From positions 599,206 through 663,205 of the forward strand of contig NZ_JACHDZ010000001.1 of NCBI RefSeq assembly GCF_014201375.1: DNA of 64,000 nucleotides, in the 5' to 3' direction. Below the pieces are notes generated by a model. That model saw nothing but the letters and a program-made list of their open reading frames with translations, made no database searches and was not told the DNA's origin. The position numbers and the translations under genes were made by a program. Shown here piece by piece: positions 25,210 through 34,334 of this stretch (the stretch's first letter is position 1; every line of letters begins with the position of its first letter). This DNA comes from Tunturiibacter empetritectus (lineage in GTDB: Bacteria; Acidobacteriota; Terriglobia; Terriglobales; Acidobacteriaceae).

Positions 25210-25622
25210 CAGGGAGCTATGCTACTCGCCTGAGATGAAATCGCCATCCATCAAAGGGTTGAGATTGTCGATGCTCAACGGCGATACCGTTGCGGGACGA
25301 CAGAAAAAGGGCAAAGACAAATACAGGGATTCTTCGACTGCGTTGCTCACAAAAAGCCGTGAGCAACTTCGCTCAGAATGACGATCTTTTTAGAGGGGAG
25401 GGGAACAACAATACAAATGCAACAGCAAAGACAAAATGCAGGGGTCTGGACGGATACCGCAGCATGAATCGGTTCGCTGCAACTGAGAGCTGTGGCTGCA
25501 ATCCACTTCGCGACGTACGATGAGACTGTCCGTCGCTTCGGTCGAGATGACGATTTCTCGGGGGACAGAGTAAGACGTGCGTCGGAATGTAAGCGGCGGT
25601 TGGAGGGTTACTCGTCGAAGGG
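25210..25622. repeat. Repeat-rich gap upstream of the amino-acid permease
   Basis: About 410 bases. Holds an R3 copy at 25325-25385 (GGGATTCTTCGACTGC, a GCTCAC/GTGAGC hairpin, CTCAGAATGACG), a low-complexity AACAAC/GCAACAGC stretch, and at ~25505-25555 the block CGATGAGACTGTCCGTCGCT followed by TCGGTCGAGATGACGAT. That block recurs at 28330-28376 on the other side of the ADOP gene. Confidence 0.65.
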
Positions 25623-28058
25623 TTATTCGTAGCGGAGAGCTTCCATTGGTTCTACTTGAGTGGCGCGGCGGGCGGGGATGCCGCTGGCGATGAGGACTAC
25701 GGATGCGAGGATGGCCACTGCGAAGATCAGAGGAGTAAACGTCTGATTGGTTGCCGCTGCCCAGTGCGCCAGACCTTTTTGCAGCAGGATCGTGAGCAGG
25801 ATTCCAATCGCAACTCCGCTGCCGACGCTGGTGATCGCTGAGCGAACGACTAACTCGAGCACGCTGCCGCGTGGTGCGCCGAGGGCCATGCGGATGCCGA
25901 ACTCGTTGGTGCGCTGAGAGACGGTGTAGGAGACGACGCTGTAGAGGCCGACTGCTGCGAGGAGGAGAGCGAGTATGGCGAATCCGGCGAAGAGCCAGGA
26001 GAGGAGCTGGCCCTGGGCGTACTCCTGCTGGGTGCTGATCCAGTGGTCGAGGTCGCGGACCTGCCCGCCGATCTGCTGGTCGTGATCGACGGAGGCGATC
26101 TGGAGGCCGATGGTGTGGATCATGGCGGTGGGTGGGCCGTCGGTGTGTACCAGGAACTGGGTGTAACCCCACATCGCGAGCGTGTATGGGATGAAGACCT
26201 CGGGAACGACTGGATTGCGCAGGCCGTCATCGAGCTTGTCTTCGATGACTCCGATGATTGGGATCCAGCCCATTGCTCCCGGTTGAGGGGTCACCTCTGG
26301 AGGCGCGTTTTTGAGAGCCCCTATCGTGAGGGAGTGGCCGATGGCATCGCCGTTGGGGAAGTACTTGCGGGCGAAGGTCTGGTTGATGACTGCGACAGAG
26401 TTTGCATTATGGTTCTCGGCTTCGGTCCAAAGGCGGCCCTGGAGGAGGGAGATTTTGAGCAGCGGAAAGTATCCTTCGCTGACAAAGTTGAACCGCGCGG
26501 TGCGGTCCTGGGAGGAGGGTTGGCCGAGGAGTTCCATCGGCGAGTTGAGGCCGTTGTTGGGCGGCGTGGCGTTGGCGGAGATGGCTACCATGCGAACGCC
26601 GGGGATCTCGGCGATCTTGTTGCGGAGGAGTTCGACGTAGGCGATGCGATTGGGGAGGGTGGAGTAGGAGTCGCGAATGGGCAGACCGATGGACATGGTG
26701 TTGTGCGGGTCGTATCCGAGGGGCGTGTGGGCGAGCTTGAGGAAACTTTGAACGGCTGCGCCGGCGGCAGAGAGGAGCAGGAGCGTGAGTGCGATCTGGC
26801 CGGCGATGAGGGCGTTGTGGAGGGCTCGGCCGCTGACGGTGCCGGCGACCTTGCGGGTGCCGGTCTGCATGGCCTCGCGAACATCGGGGCGCGAGAGGCG
26901 CAGGGCCGGCCAGAGACCAAAGAGGATGCCGGTAAGCAGAGAGACCACGACAGAGAACGCCAGGACGGGGAGGTTTATGGCGAAGGCGGCCTCGTGGGGG
27001 AAGGAGTATTCGGGCAGGAGCGCGATGATGCCGGCGAGCAGTTTGTAGGCGAGGAGCACACCGAGCGTGGCGCCGGTGACGGAGAGCAGGAGGGCTTCGG
27101 TAAGGAGCTGGCGGACGATGCGCGCGCGCGAGGCACCGATGGCGGCGCGTACGGCAAACTCATGCTCGCGCGCCACACCGCGGGCGAGAAGAAGGATCGA
27201 CACGTTGCCGCAACCGATGGCGAGGAGCAGGAGCACGGCACCGAAGAGGAGCGCGAGGGAGGGGCCGATCGCTTTCATAAACTGATCGTTGAGGCCGATG
27301 ACGGCCAACGGTCCCGGGTTGAGAGGGAAGTTTCGCGGGGCGTCTTTTTCAAACTGGGTGAGGAGCGGTTGGATCTGTTGTTCGGCGATGTGGTGGCTGA
27401 CTCCGGGCTTGAGGCGGGCCTCTACCTCGTAGGGGTCGGGGCCTGTGGTTGTCTTCAGGGGGAGATAGACGTCTGCGTCATTCCAGGTGAATCGCTTTGC
27501 GGCAACGCCTACTACGTTGTACGGCTGGTGATCGAGTTGAATGGTCTTGCCGATGATGGCGGGGTCGCCGTTGAAGCGGCGCTGCCAGAACTTGTAGCCG
27601 AGCACGAGGACGGGTTGCGGGTCGTGGCCGTCGATGGCATCGGACGGCAAAATTGCTCGGCCGAGCAGGGTAGGCACGCCGAAGAAGTTGAAGGCATTCG
27701 AGGTCATCTGGCTGCCCTGAACGTCTTCCGGCAGGTCGCTTCCGGTGATGGTGAAGCGTTTGAAGTTCATCAGGGCCGAGTCCTCGATGGCTGGGACCTG
27801 GCGGAGTTGTTGCCATTGAGGGGCGGTTAGCTGCACGGGATAATAGCCGTTGCCTGTGGTGCCGCCGAGGGTAAAGTGAACCATGCGGTCGGGTGCGGCG
27901 TAGGGGTAGGGATTCATGACGACTCCCCAGACCACGCTGAAGACGGCTGAGGTTGCAGCGATTCCGCAGGCGAGGGAGAGAATGGCGGTGGCTGCGAAGC
28001 CGGGACTCTTGAAGAGTTGGCGGAGGGCGTAACGGACGTCTTGAAGGAGAGATCTCAT
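25623..28058 (-). CDS. ABC transporter permease, acidobacterial duplicated (ADOP) type
   Basis: 811 residues. N-terminal MRSLLQDVRYALRQLFKSPGF, a MacB-like periplasmic domain, then two sets of FtsX helices with a second periplasmic domain between them: the duplicated MacB-FtsX layout of the ADOP family, expanded in Acidobacteria. C-terminal RTNEFGIRMALGAPRGSVLELVVRSA is the FtsX coupling motif. No ATPase gene is adjacent, as usual for these orphan permeases. Likely exports or releases a lipophilic or peptide substrate; unknown. Flanked by direct copies of a short repeat. Confidence 0.85.
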   Translation of the reverse strand: MRSLLQDVRYALRQLFKSPGFAATAILSLACGIAATSAVFSVVWGVVMNPYPYAAPDRMVHFTLGGTTGNGYYPVQLTAPQWQQLRQVPAIEDSALMNFKRFTITGSDLPEDVQGSQMTSNAFNFFGVPTLLGRAILPSDAIDGHDPQPVLVLGYKFWQRRFNGDPAIIGKTIQLDHQPYNVVGVAAKRFTWNDADVYLPLKTTTGPDPYEVEARLKPGVSHHIAEQQIQPLLTQFEKDAPRNFPLNPGPLAVIGLNDQFMKAIGPSLALLFGAVLLLLAIGCGNVSILLLARGVAREHEFAVRAAIGASRARIVRQLLTEALLLSVTGATLGVLLAYKLLAGIIALLPEYSFPHEAAFAINLPVLAFSVVVSLLTGILFGLWPALRLSRPDVREAMQTGTRKVAGTVSGRALHNALIAGQIALTLLLLSAAGAAVQSFLKLAHTPLGYDPHNTMSIGLPIRDSYSTLPNRIAYVELLRNKIAEIPGVRMVAISANATPPNNGLNSPMELLGQPSSQDRTARFNFVSEGYFPLLKISLLQGRLWTEAENHNANSVAVINQTFARKYFPNGDAIGHSLTIGALKNAPPEVTPQPGAMGWIPIIGVIEDKLDDGLRNPVVPEVFIPYTLAMWGYTQFLVHTDGPPTAMIHTIGLQIASVDHDQQIGGQVRDLDHWISTQQEYAQGQLLSWLFAGFAILALLLAAVGLYSVVSYTVSQRTNEFGIRMALGAPRGSVLELVVRSAITSVGSGVAIGILLTILLQKGLAHWAAATNQTFTPLIFAVAILASVVLIASGIPARRATQVEPMEALRYE

Positions 28059-28379
28059 GCAGACTCCTTGCGCAGCCTATGGACCTGCCGGACTTAGAGC
28101 ATGTGAGTGACCAAATGAGATGGGCTGGCTGAGCGGTTCTATGGCTTGTATCTGCCTGCATCTGCCTTGTATCAGCGGTGGTTACAGGTCTTCGGGGGTG
28201 AGGACTGCGCGAGACGATGTCCGCAAATGGACGGAGGAGTCCATAGACGCACAGCTTGCATAAGCTTGCAGCCTGATTTCAGTGAAAACAAGCAACTGCA
28301 AAAGCAAAATACGGGGGTCTCTCCGCTTCGCGACGGACGATGAGACTGTCCGTCGCTTCGGTCGAGATGACGATAAGCC
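28059..28379. repeat. Gap upstream of the ADOP gene with a direct-repeat copy
   Basis: 320 bases without a gene. The promoter of the ADOP gene should lie at 28060-28200. At 28288-28376 a CAACTGCAAAAGCAAAATAC-type stretch leads into CGATGAGACTGTCCGTCGCT and TCGGTCGAGATGACGAT, nearly identical to 25420-25555. Confidence 0.6.
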
Positions 28380-28688
28380 CTAGACGGATAGTGGGACGGG
28401 GAGGTCGTCTTCGCCGCCAGTGCTCTGCTTTAGCTTGTTCTGGATGTTGCTCCAGACGGCGTCGCTGGGGTCCTGGTCCTCGGTAGGTTCGAAGAGGCTG
28501 CGGGCCTGGTCGGCGATGGCTTCGAGGTCGCGGACGAGAGCGGCGCAGTCTGGGTTGTTCCTGAGGAAGGTCTGGAGGCGCGGATCGGTGCTGACGTGTC
28601 CGTCTCCGTTGGCAAAGAACTCAGGCAGATAAGTCTCGAAGTCGGCGGGAGTCATGCTGTCGAAGTCGAGAGATTTGAATTCAGTCAT
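28380..28688 (-). CDS. Small acidic protein, probable partner of the sigma factor
   Basis: 102 residues, acidic, no membrane segment, a single Cys (NPDCAALV). No zinc-finger anti-sigma motif (HxxxCxxC) is present. Its start overlaps the sigma-factor stop (ATGA at 28685-28688), so the two are translationally coupled, which makes a regulatory role such as anti-sigma activity plausible but unproven. Confidence 0.6.
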   Translation of the reverse strand: MTEFKSLDFDSMTPADFETYLPEFFANGDGHVSTDPRLQTFLRNNPDCAALVRDLEAIADQARSLFEPTEDQDPSDAVWSNIQNKLKQSTGGEDDLPVPLSV

Positions 28689-29350
28689 ACCGCTACCTCC
28701 TTGAGGCCATTTGGCTGGGCAGCTGGTTGAGGCTGGCGGAGGAGCTCACGGAGTTTGAGGCGGGCCTTGTGGAGCTGCGACTTGCTATTTCCGGTGGAGC
28801 ACTCGAGCATGGTGGCGATCTCGTTGTGTTCGAAGCCTTCGACATCGTGAAGGACGAAGACCATGCGATAGCCGGGGGGCAGAGAGGCTACGGCCCGCTC
28901 GAGGGCTACGCGGTCGACCGAGCCGGTGAGGGCCAGGTCGCGGCTGCCGAAGTCACGCTTGGGTGCGTCTTCTTCCGAAGGGTTAATGGTCTCTTCAAGG
29001 GAAACCAAGTTGAGGCCTTTCTTGCGGAGGTGCATGAGGACCAAGTTTACGGTAAGCCTGTGGAGCCAGGTGGAGAAGGCGGACTCTCCGCGGAAGCTGC
29101 CGATCTTGCGGAAGAGGTGCAGGAAGGCCTCCTGGGTCATGTCTTCGGCCTCTGAGACGTTGCCGAGCATGCGGAGGCAGAGGGTGTAGACGCGGCGTTT
29201 GTGCAGGGCGTAGAGCTTGGAGAAGGCTTCTGCGTCGCCGTTCTTCGCGGCTTCGATGGCTTCGGCTTCGCCCGCGATGGGTGGATTGCGTTTGAAGACG
29301 CCAGGAGTGGGTGGTGTTGGTTGGGTCATTTGTAGGCCTTGGACGTCCAT
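28685..29350 (-). CDS. RNA polymerase sigma-70 factor, ECF type
   Basis: About 221 residues. Region 2 ([38 protein letters not shown]) and region 4 ([26 protein letters not shown]) flank a linker that includes [19 protein letters not shown]. Region 3 is missing, as in ECF factors. ATG 29350 has GGAG eight bases upstream; 29377 and 29329 are alternatives. Coupled to the small downstream protein. A 9-bp direct repeat GAAATATTG (29422-29430 and 29438-29446) lies upstream and may be an operator. Confidence 0.85.
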   Translation of the reverse strand: MDVQGLQMTQPTPPTPGVFKRNPPIAGEAEAIEAAKNGDAEAFSKLYALHKRRVYTLCLRMLGNVSEAEDMTQEAFLHLFRKIGSFRGESAFSTWLHRLTVNLVLMHLRKKGLNLVSLEETINPSEEDAPKRDFGSRDLALTGSVDRVALERAVASLPPGYRMVFVLHDVEGFEHNEIATMLECSTGNSKSQLHKARLKLRELLRQPQPAAQPNGLKEVAV

Positions 29351-29537
29351 AGCTAGACTCCGGACTAAATTAATCATTCACCGTTAAGTTGTCGCCTGCT
29401 TCGAGCCTACCGCAAACGGAGGAAATATTGTGTCGTAGAAATATTGGATGGAGGACGGGCGGGAAGGGTTGTTTCAGGGGGGAAACAGCTGATCTCTGTT
29501 GATCTTTGGGGCTTCCGCCGATCTTTTGTTTGGTTGA

Positions 29538-30857
29538 TCAGGAGCCGATGAAACGGGCGTAGAGAGAGCGCGCGAGGGTGATGTCGGTGGTGCCCTGGAT
29601 GAGGGCGCGGCCGTCGGGGAAGAGAGTGAAGGTGTGAGGGCCGCGTTGGAAGCGGAGGAGGAGCTGGTTGAAGCGGAGGTTGTGGATGTCTGCGTGGGGC
29701 GCGAGGCGGTTGCGCATGGCGGCGAAGTCGACGGGGCGGTGGTGCTCGTGAATCTGGACGGAGTTGCGGCCGCAGAGAGTGATGTGAGGGCGGCCTTCGC
29801 CGGCGAGGTGGGTGAAGAGGCGCTGGCCGCAGACGGTGCAGGAGGGGTTGGGTCGGGCGGTATTGATCTCGGTGCGCTCGTTGGACCAGAGATCGTGCGA
29901 GAGGAGAGTGCGGCGCATGAGATGGGGCTGGTTGGTGAGGAGCTTGAGGGCCTCTGTGGTTTGGATGGAGGCGGCGAGGTTGACCGCGGTGGAGAGGATG
30001 CCGGCGGTGTCGCAGGTCTCTACGGGGCCGGTGGGTGGCTTGGGGAAGATGCAGGCGAGGCAGGCGGTAGGGGCGTAGGGTGCGTCACTTGGTTCCGCTC
30101 CGAAAGATGGAGGAGAGGGTACGTCGCTCCGCTCCGCTCGTAAAGACGAAATGCGGGGGTTCTTCGACTCGGCGGCTTCGCCGCCATCGCTCAGAATGAC
30201 AGCTTTTGAAGAGTCGATAGGGAGAGGGAGGATGTTCATGGTGGCGGCGTAGGCGCCGATGGCGGCGGCGTAGATCCAGGGTTTGGATTGCTGGACGCAG
30301 TAGTCGTTGAGGAGGTAGCGGGTCTCGAAGTTGTCGGTGGCGTCGAGAACGAGGTCAGCGGGGGCGAGGAGTTCGTGGATGTTGGCGGGGACGAGGTCGG
30401 TGATGTGAGAGTGGACGGTGACGTCGGAGTTGAAGAGGGCGATCTTGCGTCGGGCGGCTTCGGCCTTGGGGAGGGAGTCGCGGGCGTCGGCTTCGTCGAA
30501 GAGGATCTGGCGCTGGAGGTTGGATGGCTCGACGAAGTCGCGGTCGACGAGGGTGAGGGTGCCGACACCGGCGCGGGCGAGGAGGGAGGCGGTGGCGGCT
30601 CCGGTGGCTCCGACGCCGATGATGGCGACGTGGGCGGAGGCTAGAAGTTGCTGGCCGGTGGCTCCGATGCCGGGGAAGAGAATCTGGCGGGAGTAGCGGT
30701 CCGTATCGAGGATGACGGGATGTGAGATGGCTCGATTGGGAGTGGAGGGGATGGTGGTGACAGTTTTAGGGGTCTTGGAGGATTGCGCGGCGGCGGGGGT
30801 GCCGATGTGGATGCTCGTGGCCGGTTCTTCGAAGGAGGGTGCTGGATGCTTTGACAT
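29538..30857 (-). CDS. moeB: MoeB/ThiF-family adenylyltransferase with an in-frame repeat insert
   Basis: 439 residues. E1-like fold: GVGATGAATASLLARAGVG nucleotide loop, DRDFVEPSNLQRQ, and DATDNFETRYLLND, followed by two zinc Cys pairs (CLAC at 266-269, CTVC at 340-343). Adenylates the C-terminal Gly of sulfur carriers such as MoaD or ThiS; moaD and moaE lie 19 kb away. Residues about 217-262, between MNILPLP and ACLACIF, are encoded by an R3 genomic repeat and are not part of the normal fold. A C-terminal ~80-residue extension follows the second zinc pair. The start ATG 30857 lacks a clear ribosome site; the N-terminal ~50 residues are Ser/Thr/Pro-rich. Confidence 0.8.
   Translation of the reverse strand: MSKHPAPSFEEPATSIHIGTPAAAQSSKTPKTVTTIPSTPNRAISHPVILDTDRYSRQILFPGIGATGQQLLASAHVAIIGVGATGAATASLLARAGVGTLTLVDRDFVEPSNLQRQILFDEADARDSLPKAEAARRKIALFNSDVTVHSHITDLVPANIHELLAPADLVLDATDNFETRYLLNDYCVQQSKPWIYAAAIGAYAATMNILPLPIDSSKAVILSDGGEAAESKNPRISSLRAERSDVPSPPSFGAEPSDAPYAPTACLACIFPKPPTGPVETCDTAGILSTAVNLAASIQTTEALKLLTNQPHLMRRTLLSHDLWSNERTEINTARPNPSCTVCGQRLFTHLAGEGRPHITLCGRNSVQIHEHHRPVDFAAMRNRLAPHADIHNLRFNQLLLRFQRGPHTFTLFPDGRALIQGTTDITLARSLYARFIGS
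30138..30204 (-). repeat. R3 dispersed repeat inside the moeB coding region
   Basis: GAAATGCGGGGGTTCTTCGAC, then GGCGGCTTCGCCGCC, then CGCTCAGAATGACAGC: the R3 layout, here in frame within moeB. Confidence 0.75.
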
Positions 30858-31055
30858 GATGGAGGTCGCGCCGTCCAAAAAAGGCTGCTGTTTCGTAGTA
30901 TAGGGAAGGACGGATGTGCAGGGAACCGGCTGGCAGGCCATTGGCTTTCGGCATCCTACGAAAAAAGAGCTTTGCCGCGAGTGCGGAGGCTCTGGATGCG
31001 GGCTCGCGGGTGCATCGTGAAAGACTTGTCGGGCTCCGTAAAAATTAGATAAGGA

Positions 31056-34000
31056 ATGATGGGTGGTTTTTTGGGTCAGGTGCTTCGAGGTCGCGCGCGA
31101 ATACCACGGTGGGTAAGGTGCGGGCGTGGGGCTGCGGCTGTGTGGTTTGGTTTGTGGTTGATGGCGGGTGCGGCTTTGGGGCAGGCGGTCCCGGCCGCAT
31201 CGACTCCGGTGCGTACTCCGAACACTGTGCCGAGTGGAGCGACTCCTGCGCAGGGGCAGCAGACAAAACCGGTTGAGGATAAGCCGGATTCGGTTGACGA
31301 AAAAGGTGCGGGACTGACTACTTCGGTGTGGCAGTGGAAGGGTCTCGTCGTCGAGAAGATCTTGTTTGAGGGCGTGACGTTCGATGCGACCGATACGCTG
31401 CCGAAGGAATTGTCGCAGAAGGTTGGGGTGCCACTGGATCCGCAGGAGGTGCGGGCGAGTCTGCGGCGGCTGTTCGCGAGTGGGCGGTATCGGGATATTT
31501 CGGTTCGAGGGATTCGCCAGGGAGACCAGGTGACGCTGGTGTTTGCGGGGGCGGCGCGGTACTACGTGGGGCGAGTGACGATCGCAGGGGTGAAGAGCGA
31601 ACGGCTGACGTCGCTGCTGGAGTTTGCTACGAAGCTTTCTCCCGGGACTGCGTTTACCGATGCGCAGATACCGGCGGGGACTACGGGGATCAAGGAGATT
31701 CTGCAGCAGCAAGGGTATTACGAGCCGACGGTCGCGGTGAAGTCGGAGATCGATGAGGCGGGCGATCAGATAAATGTAACCTATACGGTTGCAATTGGGC
31801 CGCAGGCGAGAGTGGGACAGATAAAACTGGTGGGCGATGACACGGGGTTGACGCCGGAGGAGTTTCGCAAGAAGTCGAAGTTGAAGGAGAACAGCAAGGT
31901 GCGGCGGGATACAACGAGCAATGCGCTGGATCGGCTGCGGAAGTTGTATCAGAAGAAGAATCGCCTGGAGGCGACGGTTTCGCTGCAGAAACAGACGTAC
32001 GATGACGCGCGGGACAAGGTGGATTATGAGTTTCATGCGACCCAGGGACCGGAGGTGAAGGTGTCGGTGGAGGGGGCGAAGATTTCGACGGGCCGCCTGC
32101 ATCTGCTGGTCCCTATCTTCGAGGAGGGGACGATTGATAACGACCTGCTGAACGAGGGTGTGTTCAATATTCGCGACTATGAACAGCAGCAGGGATTCTT
32201 CGACTCAAAGGTGGATGTGAGGGTGGTGGGGAACGGCACGACGGCGGAGCAGGTGGTGTTTACGGTGGATCGCGGGGTGAAGCACAAGGTAGTGGCGGTG
32301 GATTTGAAGGGCAATAAATATTTCACGGACGATCTGCTGCGGGAGCGGATGCGGGTGCAGAAGTCGAATGCGTATCAGCGGAGTGGGCGGTATAGTCCGG
32401 CGCTGGTGTCGGGCGATGTGAGTGCGATTCAGGCGCTGTATCGGGCGAATGGATTCGATCAGGCCAAGGTGACGACGGATGTGAAGGATGTTACGACCGC
32501 GAAGAACGGAAAGAAGATGAAGGTGGGGGAGATCGCTGTGACCTTCACCATTGTTGAAGGTCCGCAGCAGAAGTTTGGCAAGGTTGATTTGACGGGAGTG
32601 GGCTCGACCAGAGTGCAGAATGTGCGGGGCCTGATGAATGCGCAGGCAGGCCAGCCGTTTTCGCTGGTGACGCTATCGGGCGATCGCGATACGGTGTTGC
32701 AGTATTACCTGGCGAATGGATTTGACCAGGTGAAGGTGGAGATAAGGCAGACGAAGGAGACGGCGGATGCGGATAAGACGGATGTGTCGCTGAACGTGAC
32801 CGAGGGGCAGCAGGTGTTTGTGAATCGTGTGCTGCTTTCGGGGGTGGAGAAGACGAGGCCGAGTGTTGTGGCATCGCAGATTCTGGTGCACGCCGGGGAT
32901 CCGCTGGACCAGACGGCACTGTTGCAGACACAGAGGAATCTTTACAACATCGCGTTGTTCAATGAGGTGGTAGCGGCGGTGCAGAATCCTGCGGGAGACG
33001 CTCCGCAGAAGAATGTGGTGTTGCAGCTGACGGAGGCAAAGCGGTGGAACGTGACGTACGGATTCGGCTTCGAGGCGGCACTGGGAACACCGCAGACAGG
33101 GACGATCTCGGAGGCGTCGTGCATCCAGCTTGGACTGACCTATCCCTGTAACCAACTGTCTCCGGATGGCAAGCCCGGCGTGAGCCCACGGGTTTCGCTG
33201 GATGTGTCGAGGATTAATCTGCGGGGGTCGGAGGATTCGCTGACGCTGCACACGACGTATGGATTGTTGGAGCAGGTGGCGACGTTGACGCTGCAGAATC
33301 CGCATCTGCGAGGGAGCAAGAACTTTAGTGCGGCGATCTCTGGCGGCTACTCGAACGTGCAGGATATTACGACGTTTCAGGCGTCGACGCTGCAGGGGGA
33401 TTTTCGCATTACGGAGAAGTTTCGGCGGCGGGACACGTTTATTTATGACTTTCTCTATCGACGGGTGAAGGTGAATCCGAACAGCCTGCAGGTGTCGGCG
33501 GATCTGATTCCGCTGTTGTCGCAGCCGGTGCGGGTGGGGGGGCCGAGTGTGACCTGGTTTCATGACACGCGGTCGCCGGGGCCGCTGGACGCGGTGAAGG
33601 GACAGTACTCGACGGTGCAGGGCTTTGTGGCTTCGTCGAAGTTTGGGTCCCAGACGGACTTCTGGAAGCTGGATGGAACGAACTCGACGTACTACCAGTT
33701 TGGCAAGCTGAAGTATGTGTTCGCTCGAGAGACGCGAATCGGATATGAGCGGGCGTCAGGGGCGAATCCGAATGCCGGAAGTGATGCCTGCGTGGGTGTA
33801 CTGCTGACGACGAATCCGAGCTGCAATGCGATACCGCTGCCGGAACGGTTGTATGCGGGTGGTGCTAATTCGCATCGGGGCTTTCCGATTAATGGCGCGG
33901 GACCGAGGGACTTGCAGACCGGCTTTCCGGTAGGTGGATCGGCTGCGTTCGTAAATACCTTTGAGCTCAGACTGCCGCCGCAGACGTTGCCTCTGGTGGG

Positions 34001-34334
34001 CAATAACGTGAACTTTGTGATCTTTCACGATATGGGCAATGTGTTTCAGAATGCGAAGGATATGTTTCCGAGCTTTACGCGGTTCCATCAGCCGGACAAG
34101 GGGACTTGTTCGAATGTTTCAGGGATGATCGGGACCTGCAGTTTCAATTATTTTTCACATGCGGTTGGGTTGGGGGCGCGTTACAGGACGCCGGTTGGGC
34201 CGATTCGTGTGGACTTCAGCTATAACCTTAATCCGCCAGTGTATCCGATTATTTATGACTTCAACAATAACCCTCCGCATGAGGGACAGGCTTCGCACTT
34301 CAACTTCTTCTTCAGCATTGGAGAGAGCTTCTAG
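31056..34334 (+). CDS. bamA: BamA/TamA-family outer membrane assembly protein with about seven POTRA units
   Basis: About 1092 residues. Signal-like N-terminus (AAAVWFGLWLMAGAALGQA), a short linker, then repeated POTRA-like units at roughly 98-172, 173-252, 253-332, 333-410, 411-505, 506-590 and 591-668. The C-terminal beta-barrel runs from about 670 to the end and finishes in Phe (SIGESF). SHRGFPINGAGPRD near residue 945 is the VRGF/Y-type loop motif that sits inside the barrel. E. coli BamA has five POTRA domains and TamA three. Start at ATG 31056 or 31059, after AAGGA. First of a three-gene envelope operon. Confidence 0.88.
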   Translation: MMGGFLGQVLRGRARIPRWVRCGRGAAAVWFGLWLMAGAALGQAVPAASTPVRTPNTVPSGATPAQGQQTKPVEDKPDSVDEKGAGLTTSVWQWKGLVVEKILFEGVTFDATDTLPKELSQKVGVPLDPQEVRASLRRLFASGRYRDISVRGIRQGDQVTLVFAGAARYYVGRVTIAGVKSERLTSLLEFATKLSPGTAFTDAQIPAGTTGIKEILQQQGYYEPTVAVKSEIDEAGDQINVTYTVAIGPQARVGQIKLVGDDTGLTPEEFRKKSKLKENSKVRRDTTSNALDRLRKLYQKKNRLEATVSLQKQTYDDARDKVDYEFHATQGPEVKVSVEGAKISTGRLHLLVPIFEEGTIDNDLLNEGVFNIRDYEQQQGFFDSKVDVRVVGNGTTAEQVVFTVDRGVKHKVVAVDLKGNKYFTDDLLRERMRVQKSNAYQRSGRYSPALVSGDVSAIQALYRANGFDQAKVTTDVKDVTTAKNGKKMKVGEIAVTFTIVEGPQQKFGKVDLTGVGSTRVQNVRGLMNAQAGQPFSLVTLSGDRDTVLQYYLANGFDQVKVEIRQTKETADADKTDVSLNVTEGQQVFVNRVLLSGVEKTRPSVVASQILVHAGDPLDQTALLQTQRNLYNIALFNEVVAAVQNPAGDAPQKNVVLQLTEAKRWNVTYGFGFEAALGTPQTGTISEASCIQLGLTYPCNQLSPDGKPGVSPRVSLDVSRINLRGSEDSLTLHTTYGLLEQVATLTLQNPHLRGSKNFSAAISGGYSNVQDITTFQASTLQGDFRITEKFRRRDTFIYDFLYRRVKVNPNSLQVSADLIPLLSQPVRVGGPSVTWFHDTRSPGPLDAVKGQYSTVQGFVASSKFGSQTDFWKLDGTNSTYYQFGKLKYVFARETRIGYERASGANPNAGSDACVGVLLTTNPSCNAIPLPERLYAGGANSHRGFPINGAGPRDLQTGFPVGGSAAFVNTFELRLPPQTLPLVGNNVNFVIFHDMGNVFQNAKDMFPSFTRFHQPDKGTCSNVSGMIGTCSFNYFSHAVGLGARYRTPVGPIRVDFSYNLNPPVYPIIYDFNNNPPHEGQASHFNFFFSIGESF

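Noticed and set aside
26043..27830. Long plus-strand frame (595 residues) opposite the ADOP gene
   Set aside because: Acidic Glu/Gly/Val-rich, no domain; an antisense shadow of the ADOP permease in GC-rich codons.
30858..32102. Minus-strand frame extending moeB to 32102 (854 residues)
   Set aside because: The upstream part is Arg/His/Leu-rich nonsense antisense to bamA. The MoeB fold begins after the ATG at 30857.
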